Of a stretch of 64,000 nt of DNA, positions 46,191 to 57,381 are shown piece by piece. Origin of the DNA: Flaccisagitta enflata (Eukaryota; Chaetognatha; Sagittoidea; Aphragmophora). Every line of letters begins with the position of its first letter. Position 1 is the first letter of the stretch. The notes beneath the pieces were generated by a model. The model searched no databases. It was given only the letters and a program-made list of their open reading frames with translations, and was not told the DNA's origin. The DNA lies in assembly GCA_965153355.1 (NCBI GenBank), contig OZ231128.1, positions 47,988,001 to 48,052,000 on the forward strand. The letters run 5' to 3'. The position numbers and the translations under genes are program-made.

Positions 46191-47330
46191 TGATGACCCA
46201 CCTCTTTTCATTATTTAAGGATGTCATGTGATCGCAAAAAACCTTTTGGATTCTAACCATATTTCCTTACTTCAGAGATACCATTATGAACTGTCGCTTT
46301 TCGAGATCCCCCCCCCCCCTTCACGTGCGACCCATCTCATCAAACTGGGAGCATCATGTAAGATCGTGTCGGATCCCCTGGGACTGGAAAACGGGCGCGA
46401 AGCGAACAGGAAATGGGGGAGCAACAGGGAAGAAGAAGAAGAAATGATATTCATGGCAAAGACGGCAGAAATGATGACTTTTCTGGTCTTTCACCCAAGT
46501 GAACGATCGATGGATTCAAAAGACACTTTAATTGCGAGGAAATGAATGGTTGGCGCAGAAAAGGGAGGAGGAGGAGGAGGATGTGACTTAGGAGGAGGAG
46601 AGGGCGAAAAAAATATGTTTGGGACTTAGAAGGGGTGGAGAAGGGAGGAGCGCACACGGGTGAGTTGCGAGTAGTGGAGGAGGGAGAGGAGCAGACACGT
46701 GAGTGGTTCAGGGAGGAGGATGGGGAAGTGAATAATGTTGAGCTAAACTTATGATTATCAAGCGCAAACTATTGCACGGACAGGTAGAGGACGAAATATG
46801 CCAGAATCAGTTAGAAAGGCAAATAACACAAAAGAAGTCGAGGACATGAGCATGAGGTTGACTAAAACTTTTGCCCTGACCTTGAGACGTTTTAGAGTGT
46901 ATCCTTTCATCTCAATAAGAGGAGGTGTCCATCTCTTAACCAGTATAGTAGGAATAAAGGTCAGTATGGTCCGGAACACTTTTGTTTTAAACGCGATCTT
47001 AAAGGTTTTCACTTAAGTTTATCAAGATCAAATAACTTTCTCTTGCTCTCTCTTTTATCGCTGTGAGTAAAATCTTAATGAAGCTCGTTACACAGTGTGC
47101 TTGAAATATGTATCGTAGTATTTATTGCCTTACATGTTTTGCAAAAAACGATCTTCAGAAACAAATCTGGAATACAAAAAAAATTGTTAAAAGTAGTAGA
47201 ATTGCAATTAAGTGACGACTTAGGCGACTTAGACAGAGTTCCATTTTTGATAATAACATAAAAACGAGATCTGCTAACTTAGTCCATGGAAGAACACACA
47301 AAATTTGGAATGATGGAGAGAAATCAAAGT
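46191..47330. other. Unassigned DNA with GGAGGA-rich patch
   Basis: 46560-46735 is rich in GGAGGAGGA/GGGAGGAG. The frames at 46228-46545 and around 46758-47016 have no recognisable content. Confidence 0.4.
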
Positions 47331-47495
47331 TGAAGATTTTTTTGTGGTGTCCGTCCGTATGTCCATCTGTCCGTCCATCCGTGCAGCCATCCGTTGACCG
47401 GTCAGTCTTTTCTAATGTTTTTGCGGTCACCGCTCCTGCCCATATAAAATTCTCTAGTAACTGCGCGACTGGGGTAGCCGTGTATCCGGCCTTGT
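47331..47495 (-). mobile_element. Family A element, minus orientation, hairpin end lost
   Basis: On the minus strand: ACAAGGCCGGATACACGG, CTACCCCAGTCGCGCAG, ATGGGCAGGAGCGG, then GACGGACGGACACC-like tetranucleotides. The terminal palindrome and TAAAAA are absent. Confidence 0.65.
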
Positions 47496-47774
47496 TTCTA
47501 TCAAAACCATCGGGATGCTTTCGCTATATGTGGAAAGTAGGAATTTGTAAGCCCATCAAAAAAGGGCAAAAAAGTAAGGGGAAAATAAGTGGTGTCTCAC
47601 TAAACTAAAAAAACTAACAAATAGTGTGATTAGTTGGGCAGCAAACTGGAAAACAAAACAAAAAAAAGTACAAACTAAGAATGAAAAAAAAAAAGAATGT
47701 CAGAACCAATTTCGGAAAATGAGTCATCTGAAATAACGTTTGGATAAGAAAAATAAGTAAAAAAGGGGAAAAAA

Positions 47775-48005
47775 TTGGGGAGAAAAAAGTATGTTTCCAA
47801 TGGGAAAGGAATAAAAGCTTCCATCGGGTAAGAAAAAATAAAAAAAATCGTTTCCATCGGGTAGAAAATAAAAGAAAAAATTATTTTCATTTGGAAGAAA
47901 CAAAAAGGAAAAAATGTTTCTTTTGGAAAGAAAAAAAAAAGAAAAAAAATGTTTCCATTTGAAAGAAAAAAAAGAAAAAAAAATGTTTCCACTGGGAAGA
48001 AAAAT
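47775..48005. repeat. Minisatellite, ATGTTTCCATTTGGAAAGAAAAA units
   Basis: About six units of 33-40 bp built around TTTCCAnnGGG(A)AAGAAAA. Each contains a short palindrome TTTCCATCGGG. Long Phe-rich minus-strand frames cross it. Confidence 0.75.
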
Positions 48006-48054
48006 AACGGAAATCGACGACCATAAATCGAAAACGAGCCAGCCTCGAAAAGAA

Positions 48055-48260
48055 ATAAGGGCGAAAAGACGGACACAATGGCGTGGAGACGGATACAATG
48101 GCGAAAAGACGTAAAATGACGGATACAAGGACAAAAATACGGACGCAAAGGCAAAAAGACGGACGCAATGGCGATGAGATGGACGCAATGGAGAACAAAC
48201 GGACACCATGGGAAAATGACGGACACAATGGAGAATAGATGGACACAGATACGGTTGCGA
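48055..48260. repeat. Minisatellite, GACGGACACAATGGCGA units
   Basis: About nine degenerate units of 19-24 bp (GACGGAnACAATGGCGAAAA). It is distinct from the preceding A-rich array and directly downstream. Confidence 0.75.
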
Positions 48261-48747
48261 GAAGACAGAGTGGCAAAGAGATCAACATCAGATTCAGATT
48301 CAGATTCAAACAGTTTATTTCCCCAAAGGCGCATATAACAGCAATATGACGATGTATCAGCGGGGGAGGACCATGCCTAAGCCCTTCATGTCAAATAATG
48401 ATATACTTTCTATGTTTTTGTTAAGGATATCGACGGGCTTGTTCATGTCGACCCTCTTGATTTCAATTACAATTGCAGGATACATATGAGATTAAAACAG
48501 AAAACACAAAACGCACAAGATCACATAATATCAGAAAACAATCAAGCGAATGGCTTGACTTACGAATACGTTGGTAAAATAAATAAGAAATATGTACAAT
48601 AGCTCAGCAACAAGGCACTGTGCCGTATCTCTACGGAAAGTGAACACAGGGCCAACTTTGGGGGGTCAAAAATTGATTTTGAGAAATATGCATCAACATT
48701 GATTTAGAGGGTGAGGAAAAACGTAAACTAAGACCAAACCAACATTT
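48261..48747. other. Unassigned DNA
   Basis: Four CAGATT repeats at 48290-48307; otherwise nothing recognised. Confidence 0.4.
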
Positions 48748-49164
48748 TTGGACATTTTTTGGCGCTACAGTGACGTCACGACCCTCTCAAAGTCGAAAAT
48801 CGATGAATTTTTTAAGGGAAAAATGGACTGTTTTTTGTCAAGAGATACGGATGAAAAAATAGTCGCTGTGGCTCTAAAAATTGTGTTTTTGACATGCGGA
48901 TTTTTTTGCTGGTTAGCTCTTGAGCACCTTTATCAATGGCAGGAAAAAAATTTGGATATAGGTTTTGAATTTTGGAGCAAAAATTTAAAAAAATCAAATT
49001 TTAGGTTTTTTTTTGTCTCAAAATGTAATATAAGTAGTTCTGAAACTCATATAGCCCCAGAGAGTCCCAGAATTTTTTTCGCAGAATTTGATACCCCTAT
49101 TAGTGTACAATCAGGGACCAGTGTTGATTTGTCTGGTTCCTGGCGGTCCTTCTGCCATTTTTGA
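48748..49164 (+). CDS. Open frame of unknown function, doubtful
   Basis: A 138-codon non-repetitive + frame with segments CDVTTLSKSK-like at the start, IVFLTCGFFCWLALEHLYQW in the middle (a possible membrane segment) and IAPESPRIFFAEFDTPISVQ near the end. I recognise no family and see no splice or start support. The surrounding 2.5 kb is tandemly repeated non-coding-looking sequence, which argues against a gene. Confidence 0.12.
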   Translation: MDIFWRYSDVTTLSKSKIDEFFKGKMDCFLSRDTDEKIVAVALKIVFLTCGFFCWLALEHLYQWQEKNLDIGFEFWSKNLKKSNFRFFFVSKCNISSSETHIAPESPRIFFAEFDTPISVQSGTSVDLSGSWRSFCHF

Positions 49165-49667
49165 CCATTTTTAGCAACATACGAAAAATGTCATTTTTGG
49201 TAAAAAACAAATCAAATTATCTCTTAACAAAATTGACTGAGGATGTCAATTTTTGGCACAAGACTATGTTTTTACATTATGTTTGATGTCTTGGATCCAA
49301 ATTTTGCAGTCAATTTGCAGACCGGCCCATCTACCCTACCGACAAGAAATTTGAAAAATGGGTATAAACTGGTCAAAAATTTTCAAATCAAGCTGAAAAG
49401 TTGCAGACAGGTGGATTTTGACCTGTGAAATTATTTGCTTTTGTTTAAATGTGAGTGGGACGTGTTCTAAGTGCCTAAAAGTGGCCTAATTTTTGATGAA
49501 AAAATGACAAAATTGGTCAAAACTTGAAAATCTGAAATTTCAGGGTTCAGACCCCATCAAATAGACTCATTTACATAAAAAACAATCAATTCGCACATTT
49601 CTTAGATTTGGAGTCAATTTTCGGCCATTTTAAGCCATTTTTGGCAAAAAATGGCCTAAAATGGCCA

Positions 49668-50290
49668 TAATTAGCATTTTCTTCATACTGATCGTTGTTT
49701 TTCAGATTTTTTTTGCCAATCTCACTCATTCCACTTAAAATTAGGAAAAACATACTCATTAGGACCTTTAAAAACTTACAATGGGGCCATTATAGGCCAA
49801 AAACAGGCCAAAAACGGCCTAAAACGGCCAAAATCAGCATTTTCTTCAAACTTATCATTGTTATTCAGAATTTTTTCGCCAATCTCACTCATTCCACTTA
49901 GAACTAGGAAAAATATACTCATTAGGACCTTTAAAAACTTACACCGAGGCCATTACAGGCCAAAAACAGGCCAAAAATGGCCTAAAATGGCCAAAATCAG
50001 CATTTTCCTCAAACTGATTGTGGTTATTCCGAATTTTTTTGCCAATCTCACTCATTCCACTTAGAACTAGGAATAGTATACTCACTAGGACCTTTAAAAA
50101 CTTATACCGGGGCCATAACAGGCCAAAAACAGGCCAAAAACAGCCTAAAATGGCCAAAATCAGCATTTTCTTCAAATTGATCATTGTTATTTGGAATCTT
50201 TTGCCAATCTCACTCAAACCACTCAGAACTAGGAAAAATATATTCATTTGGACCATCAAACACTCATACCGGGGCCATAACAGGCCAATA
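49668..50290. repeat. Tandem repeat, period about 163 bp, four copies
   Basis: AATCAGCATTTTCTTCAAAC, then TTTTTTGCCAATCTCACTCA, TTCCACTTAGAACTAGGAAA, ACTCATTAGGACCTTTAAAA and GGCCATTAnAGGCCAAAAAC recur from 49671, 49834, 49997 and 50161. Copies differ by point changes only. Each unit also contains AGGCCAAAAACAGGCC, a local short repeat. Confidence 0.92.
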
Positions 50291-50329
50291 AATGATCTAA
50301 TTTGCCATATTGACGAAATTTTACGGCGA

Positions 50330-51165
50330 AAAATGATTTTGAATGATGACGGAATGACTTGAATTCGTGCATGATGGTGTCTGAGTGCCAGATTATCACT
50401 GTTTGACCATTTTCTGATAGAGGTAGCGGTTTGGTAGTCAAAAAAACAGTCAAAAATGCCAATATTAAAGCTTTTTACAGCATTTTACAAACATTTACGG
50501 CAATGAAATGAGACTCAAACCCAACTCAATGTTTTGAAACTCCATAGTATGTGTGTCCCGGGTCCAAAAACACATTTTCTGGCAATTTTTGAGTAGTTTT
50601 CCATCTACAACAGGAAGAAAACCCCTCAAAAATGGTCAAAAATGCCATTTTGACGGCAGTTTATGGCATACAAATATGCTGAATGATGACGGATTGACTT
50701 GAATTTGTGCATGATGGTGTCTCAGTGCCAGATTATTGTTGTTTGACCATTTTCTGACAGAAGCAGCGGTTTGGTAGTCAAAAAACAGTCAAAAATGCCA
50801 ATATAAAAGCTTTTTACGGCATTTTACGAACATTTATGGCAATGAAATGAGACTCAAACCCAGCTCAATGTTTTGAAACTATGAAGTATGTGTGTCCCGA
50901 GTCTAAATACACATTTTCGGGCAATTTTTGAGTAGTTGTCCATCTACAACAGCACGAAAACCCCTAAAAACGGTAAAAAATGTCATTTTGACGGCAGTTT
51001 ACGGCATAAAAATATGCTGAATGATGACGGGTTGGACTGCATATAGGCATGAATGTGTCTTAGTGCCAGAACGTCATTGTTTGACCTTTATATGACAAAA
51101 GCAGCGGTTTTAGACCGAATAAACTGGCAAAAATGCAATTTTTACGGTATATTACGGCATTTTAC
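50330..51165. repeat. Tandem repeat, period about 340 bp, two and a half copies
   Basis: GAATGATGACGG at 50341, 50681 and 51019 starts each unit. It is followed by GCATGATGGTGTCTnAGTGC, TTGTTTGACCATTTTCTGA, AGCGGTTTGGTAGTC, ATGAAATGAGACTCAAACCC and ATGTGTGTCCCGGGTC. The third unit is partial and more diverged. It follows immediately on the 163-bp array, and both contain TTTTACGGCATTT/GGCCAAAA style words. Confidence 0.92.
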
Positions 51166-52007
51166 GGCATTACGTGCGTCTATCTGAACCAAATGTGCTC
51201 TATAACTTTTTTTGGCTTCTATGGGATAGTTCCAATGGGCTTATGGCAAAAAATTGGGTCATTGGTCACTTTTGGGATTTCGCTTAGGGTGTACCTACAT
51301 ATGACACAGTGCAAGGTAGTGGTAATAAATAAAAACATGACGTACGAGTAAGTCTAACAATAAAAATTCTGTAACATAAGAAAAAGGAATAAATAAGCGT
51401 CTATTAAGTGTAATATTTTTTGTTTCCAAGAATTCCATAGATGGTAAAGAAGGCATTGTGAATTGTCTTAAATTTCATTTAGACTGACGCAAAGTGAAAC
51501 AAACACCACCCATAATCAAAGCAGGATCAAATATGAATAGTGACTAATACCTGGAGTGGTGGCAACTGATATGCAAATGGATATATGATACCGATGTCAA
51601 AACAGTGATTCCACAGATAGTTAGTAGCCCAGCCCTCCCACAGAGAATCCCTTGCCCCGTGGGTGCTGGTGTTCAGTCTACAATCAAGTTATCAGGAATT
51701 GCAAAATAAAGCTGCAAATAGGCTTTTTGAGACATTTGTTAATTTGTATACATGAATAACAAATTTGTTTTCTTTATAACTTGCAAATTGTAAACACAGT
51801 ATTAATGCGACCATGGCTGCATAAAATACAACCAAGGAAGGACAGTAGGTCCCGTGAGGGACAATCAGTAAGACCATAAAGGTCGCCCATCAAGACAATG
51901 AAGTCTTGACGGAATCAGTAGGACTATAGAAATTAGAATGTGTTTAGTGAAGTGGTTTGTTTTTTGTCAGAGAAAGAAAAAAAAAGTTTTATAGGGAAAA
52001 CATAATG
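51166..52007. other. Unassigned DNA
   Basis: Two imperfect copies of TCAGTAAGACCATAAAG/TCAGTAGGACTATAGAA with AAGACAATGAAG words lie near 51867-51935. Nothing else is supported. Confidence 0.4.
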
Positions 52008-52064
52008 ATAACCTAACCTTACCTAGCCTAACCTAACCTTAACCTAACCTAACCAAACCAAACT
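52008..52064. repeat. Short CCTAA-type tract
   Basis: Degenerate (CCTAA)n with CCTTA variants on the + strand (TTAGG on the minus strand), about 55 bp. It could be a relic of telomere-type DNA or a simple repeat. It lies 30 bp from the LINE 3' end below. Confidence 0.7.
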
Positions 52065-52092
52065 GAGTTAGCTTGTGCTTGATACTGTAGTA

Positions 52093-52470
52093 CTATGAGT
52101 GATGTTTCTTGTCTTTGCATCTAGGATTTGTACAATCACTTTTGTGGGCATAATCATTAAGTAGTGATTTTTTCAACTGTCTTTTGAAAAGGGCTTTCTG
52201 ATCTATTTTTCTTAAGTCACTAATGGTGTTATTCCAAAGTTTAGGGGCAATGGCACTGAAACTATTAGAGGCGGCTCTGGATTTATAGTTGGGCACTTTT
52301 AGGTCAAGAGTACTTGGAGCCTGGCCCCTAAGATTGTACTCACAAATATACTGAGTGCTGCAAAGGTTCTGGTGCAAAATTATTTCTGCCAATGCAGAAG
52401 GAGTTGATATAAAATGGATGCAGAGTCGATGAAAACTCAAGTTCGTTGTTGACACATGGTCATAGCGAAC
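52093..52470 (-). pseudogene. Non-LTR retrotransposon ORF2 C-terminal fragment
   Basis: A minus-strand frame of about 120 codons ending at a stop. It has the C-terminal pattern of CR1/RTE/Jockey-like reverse-transcriptase proteins: a basic stretch (VPNYKSRAASNSF), SAIAPKLWNN, a LRKID segment, and LFKRQLKKSLLND before a short tail. This 'F.. .APKLWN..P..(I/L)R....FK..LK' signature is family knowledge, not searched. An in-frame stop lies upstream at about 52471, so the RT core is gone. It is an inactive 5'-truncated insertion, as LINEs commonly are. Confidence 0.65.
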
Positions 52471-52604
52471 TTACACAAACACAGCAGTCGGGTCCATTAG
52501 CAATTACGGATGCTATCCTTGGCGACCAACAGAATGTGACAATGATTGTGAATTGCGTTAAGCAATTCACTATAACTTGACCCTGTGTTTTTCTTTTTTT
52601 TTTC

Positions 52605-52860
52605 TTCTGAGGTTTTTGTTTTACTGCTGTCTTTCTTTTTATATCTTTATATCATGAAGGTTTTTGTTTCATGTCGTCCTTCACTTTTTGTTTTCATTCA
52701 AATAGTGTTTTGTTTCATGCTGTCTTTCACTTCTTATTGTTATATCATACATGGTTTTGTTTCATGCCGTCTTTCACTTTCTATTCTCATTTATAAAGGG
52801 TTTTGGTTTATGCTGTCTTTCACTACTTGTTATATTATACAGGGTTTTATTTCACTCCAT
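52605..52860. repeat. Minisatellite, period about 49 bp, five copies
   Basis: GTTTCATGCTGTCTTTCACT recurs at about 52711, 52760 and 52808, with weaker units before and after (TTTACTGCTGTCTTTC near 52618, GTTTCATGTCGTCCTTCACT near 52667). Fully pyrimidine-biased. Confidence 0.8.
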
Positions 52861-53872
<1,012 letters not shown>

Positions 53873-53964
<92 letters not shown>

Positions 53965-54010
53965 AGTCACACACACAAACACACTCACACACTCACACAC
54001 TCACACACTC
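53873..54010. repeat. (GA)n then (CACACT)n microsatellite
   Basis: About 88 bp of GA, then CACACACAAACACACTCACAC units. Confidence 0.95.
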
Positions 54011-54031
54011 GCACATCAGAGTTTTCAGGTA

Positions 54032-54208
54032 CAGTTGAACCCCGTTCTAATGGAGCTACCACCAACGGATTTCCGCCTGTAACAGAGGAAAATTCATGGT
54101 CCCTTCAAGTTAATCTCTTTTATAACCTTTTTTGGCAGTAACAGAAGTCCTCTTATGAAAGAAAAAAATTGTTGATCCCCTGAAATCCGTTAGAGCAGGA
54201 TTCAACTG
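54032..54208. mobile_element. Pogo-like MITE, 177 bp
   Basis: CAGTTGAACCCCGTTCTAAT at the left and, reverse complemented, CAGTTGAATCCTGCTCTAAC at the right. TA precedes the left end (54030-54031) and TT follows the right, so one base of the target duplication seems mutated. The inside has TGGTCCCTTCAAGTTAATC and GTAACAGAAG words typical of a decayed twin-arm element. Related to 9146-9315. Confidence 0.75.
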
Positions 54209-54213
54209 TTCGG

Positions 54214-54603
54214 TTGAAAATCGACCCAACGAACTTCAAGGGACCATATTTTGTATTTGATAGTGGTTTTTGCTGCATCACAAAAAAACTAATATTTTCA
54301 TACAAAGCTGTTAATGCTTTTTCTCCTCATGTATGTTCGAGAGTTAGCAACCAAATGTTTGTTAGCACGCAGACACAAAGAGTCAGACTCGGCTTAAAAG
54401 ATGAGGAAAAGCAAATCTGTGCACGCTTTCGAGTATATTTGAAGTTGAATGACTTTTCTCCCAGATTTTGGCCTCACATTCTTTTTTTTTTTTTATCTGC
54501 GAAGAAGAGGAAGAGCCATTTCTCTCAAATGGAAAGCGGCCCTAACAGGAGCTGGGTGGTAGGCACTCCAATTTTCCAGTTTTCTTGTTGGTATGGATTG
54601 TAA
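54214..54603 (+). CDS. Open frame of unknown function, doubtful
   Basis: A 129-codon non-repetitive + frame, directly right of the MITE, with TQRVRLGLKDEEKQICARFR in the middle. No recognisable domain, no splice support. It may be chance. Confidence 0.12.
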   Translation: MKIDPTNFKGPYFVFDSGFCCITKKLIFSYKAVNAFSPHVCSRVSNQMFVSTQTQRVRLGLKDEEKQICARFRVYLKLNDFSPRFWPHILFFFLSAKKRKSHFSQMESGPNRSWVVGTPIFQFSCWYGL

Positions 54604-54844
54604 GAATGGAAATGAGGGACGCTTTTCAATGTTTTCAGCAACCCTGAGGAGCTTCCGACAAAGAGAATAAACAACATCTTATCAATTGACGGCACTCCAC
54701 TGGGACTTCCGAGAGAAACAGAACAACCACTCTTGCCCGGATTTCCAACTATGTTGATGCCAACGCCGTTGGCCCAACGGTTTCAGCAGAGGGCACTTCC
54801 AACCACTCAAAGGTTTTCACCATTTAATCATTCTTAAACTTTCT

Positions 54845-54846
<2 letters not shown>
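54604..54846. other. Unassigned DNA
   Basis: Mixed sequence; nothing supported. Confidence 0.4.

Positions 54847-54882
<36 letters not shown>
54847..54882. repeat. (TC)n microsatellite
   Basis: A short pure TC run in a pyrimidine-rich stretch that continues to about 55010. Confidence 0.95.
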
Positions 54883-54886
<4 letters not shown>

Positions 54887-55349
54887 AGTAGTCTCGCCCA
54901 TGTCTTCCGCCCTTTCCCTCTTTTCATCCTGTCAGTCTCTGATCTCTCGCAGTCTTTCTTTCTTTTATGCTCCTTATCTGTTTTCTGCTTCTTGATTTCT
55001 TTCACGTTTAAGACGATTGAAAGTCTCATCATTCTAAAGCGGGGCTTTTGATACTCGCTTTGTTGTCGTTAAACTAGATGGAATAGATGTAGAAATAAGA
55101 TGCTTAAAAGCATCGCATGTGCGCTGTTATGAAGGAGGAAAATGTGATGAATAGTTTTGTAGATGAAAAGTGCAGCATTATTTTCTCTTATTTTCCCTTT
55201 GTCAATCCCATACATAATGATCACTCGCACACACCCTTTCACTTTCGCAATCGTTTCTTAGTTATTTTCTTTTTTAATCCCCAAAATGGCGTCATTCCAT
55301 CGATAAACCCCTCTTGCCCCTTGCTGATAATACATCCGGATTTCTCTTT

Positions 55350-55430
55350 TTAGTCGTGGACATTCGACAACACAACTTGCTGTGTCATTCCGTCGCTCTG
55401 TTGGTTGGTCCGTGGGTCCAACACAAATAG
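55350..55430 (-). mobile_element. 3' relic of a family A-type element
   Basis: On the minus strand: GGACCCACGGACCAACCAAC, AGAGCGACGG, then a weak hairpin GTGTTGTCGAATGTCCACGACT and AAAAA. No 5' half is present. Confidence 0.45.
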
Positions 55431-56031
55431 TATCAAAATGTTGCCTTTTGATCGTGTTTATGGTATCTTAAGACATCATTAGGTTTATATAAGTTAGGTG
55501 TAAGTATTTTAGGTGGTGTTGACCCTGCTCGACTTTCCGCGACATTTGTCCTGCTGTGGGCATGTTATCTCTCTATATGTGTCAATTTGTATTTATAGTC
55601 AAGCCCTTTTACATCGAACTGCGAGTCAGCCTGTTTGCCCAACCGTCCATCCGTCTGTCTGTATGTCCATTCTTTCTGTCACTTGTGTTTGTCTACCTCT
55701 CCGTCGTTCCCTCTGACTGTTTAATTCCCTGTCTGTCAGTGACTTAGTCTTCCTTTCTGTCTGCTTGTTTGTCTGTTTGTCTCTCTGTATGCTTATTTAG
55801 CCATCTCTTCGTCTGACTCTCTCTCTCTCTCTCTCTCCCACACGCCCGTCTTGCATTCATATTATCAATTATGGAGCAGAGGCAGCGCAGTGATGTTTTT
55901 TTATGCAGAGGTTTTTGAACTGAGAAGCCGGCCTGAGTTGTCCGTCGTCATTTTCTCCATCAATTCCTCCCGCCTGCAACTGTAACTGTAAGGGACCAGA
56001 GACATGTTAAAGTCATTTTTCTTACTAAAAC
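55431..56031. other. Unassigned pyrimidine-rich DNA
   Basis: 55640-55840 is built of CTGTCTGT/TGTCTGTTTG words, ending in a (TC) run at 55817-55838. No gene. Confidence 0.45.
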
Positions 56032-56235
56032 TTTTTAGTCGCGTGCACGCGACTCTACAACCCGCTTTGTCCGTCGGTCGGTCGGTCGGTTGGTCAGTCG
56101 GTCGGTCAGTCACACTTAAACTTTTTTATGATTTTATTACTTGACCTCCCTGCTCCTGCCCAAATGGTCTGGTGACCTCAAATTTGGCCCCTGCCCACCC
56201 GCGCGCAACTTCGGTAGCCGTGTATCCGGCCTTGT
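56032..56235 (-). mobile_element. Family A element, complete short form
   Basis: On the minus strand: ACAAGGCCGGATACACGGC, GTTGCGCGCGGGTGGGC, 'GGGGCCAAATTTGAGGTC', GGGCAGGAGCAGGGAGG, GTAATAAAATCATAAAAAAG, GACC tetranucleotides, GACAAAGCGGGTTGTAG, the perfect palindrome AGTCGCGTGCACGCGACT (56037-56054) and AAAAA. The flanks show no duplication. Confidence 0.85.
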
Positions 56236-57381
56236 TTTAGAATTATTTACATTCAACGTTTAAGCTCAGTTTAAACAAGCCCAAGACATTGGTAAAAGTC
56301 GTGGACGGTCTTGTAGGGGCAGTAGCCAGTACAACAGAGCTACTAAGTACAATACAATAGTATTTCACTCCTCCATACCTCATAATAATCTAAAACACTA
56401 TAAAAAAGACAATAAAGATGATATTTCAAAAATATTTCGGATGGGAGGATGGAGGGATGAAATGAAATGAAATACATGTATTTCTCTGGGTATCTAGTCT
56501 ACCCGAGAACAATTGATATCAGCTATCTTTCCAGATGGATTGCAAGTAAGCCAAAAATCCTATATAGAGCAGCTCATTTAGATGAGGGGACCAGCATTCA
56601 GGTCTATTAATATAGCTGCTACTTAGGTTCTCCCCTTACATTCCAGTGGTCTGTTAGTATAGCACTGGTATTTGTATATATGTACAGTATCTTTGTGTAA
56701 GTATATACAGGGTCTTCAATTACGGTTGACTTCTTCTAAATAGATGGTGTGCCTCTCATGGTCATCACTCTGTATTTTTCTTTTTTTCCCCCTTCAGTAT
56801 ATTGTTTGACGTTTTTTGTATCAAAATTTCAAGGGTTTATGTCGACTAGTTTGTCTGTAGCACTAATTTGAAGTATTTCATGTATTCATGGTTTTGACTG
56901 AAAAAGTTGATGGTTTATCAATGCCTTTTTTTTTTTCAAATTTCTCTCATTTCAAAATGGATTGAGCTACAGATGCGAGATAGGTCTCAAGTTGAAGATG
57001 ATCTGATGTAGTTTTTTGCAATAACCTAGATCAGTTTGTCAGTAAGTCGGTCCATCTGCTCTCTGTCTTCCTATCCATCTGTCTCTTTCCATCCATCTGT
57101 CCATTGGTTCAAAATTACCCAATGGTGACTTGTCATTAATGAGAGGATTTTGAATCACTATCCCTGCCCAATTCCTAAGATAGCTTTTGCATCACTGCTT
57201 CTGATTACCTAATTAAGACCAGGGGTGACATTGTTATACCTTGTTCTGCAATTCTGATTGTCTTGCATAAAGAAGGTTTGGGTGTCATGATTCCATTTTT
57301 TGACCTGGCAATCAACTTGACAAAAACTTCATCAAACAAATAATTTCTCACATAATTACTGAATAATGGTGACAAAAACTG
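56236..57381. other. Unassigned DNA, 1.1 kb
   Basis: No arrays, element ends or supported coding frames. Confidence 0.4.

Noticed and set aside
47675-48334. Phe-rich 219-residue minus-strand frame resembling a multi-pass membrane protein
   Set aside because: It follows two A-rich minisatellites, and the hydrophobicity is the complement of the A/G-rich units.
52008-52064. A true chromosome end
   Set aside because: The tract is short, degenerate and internal, with unique sequence on both sides.
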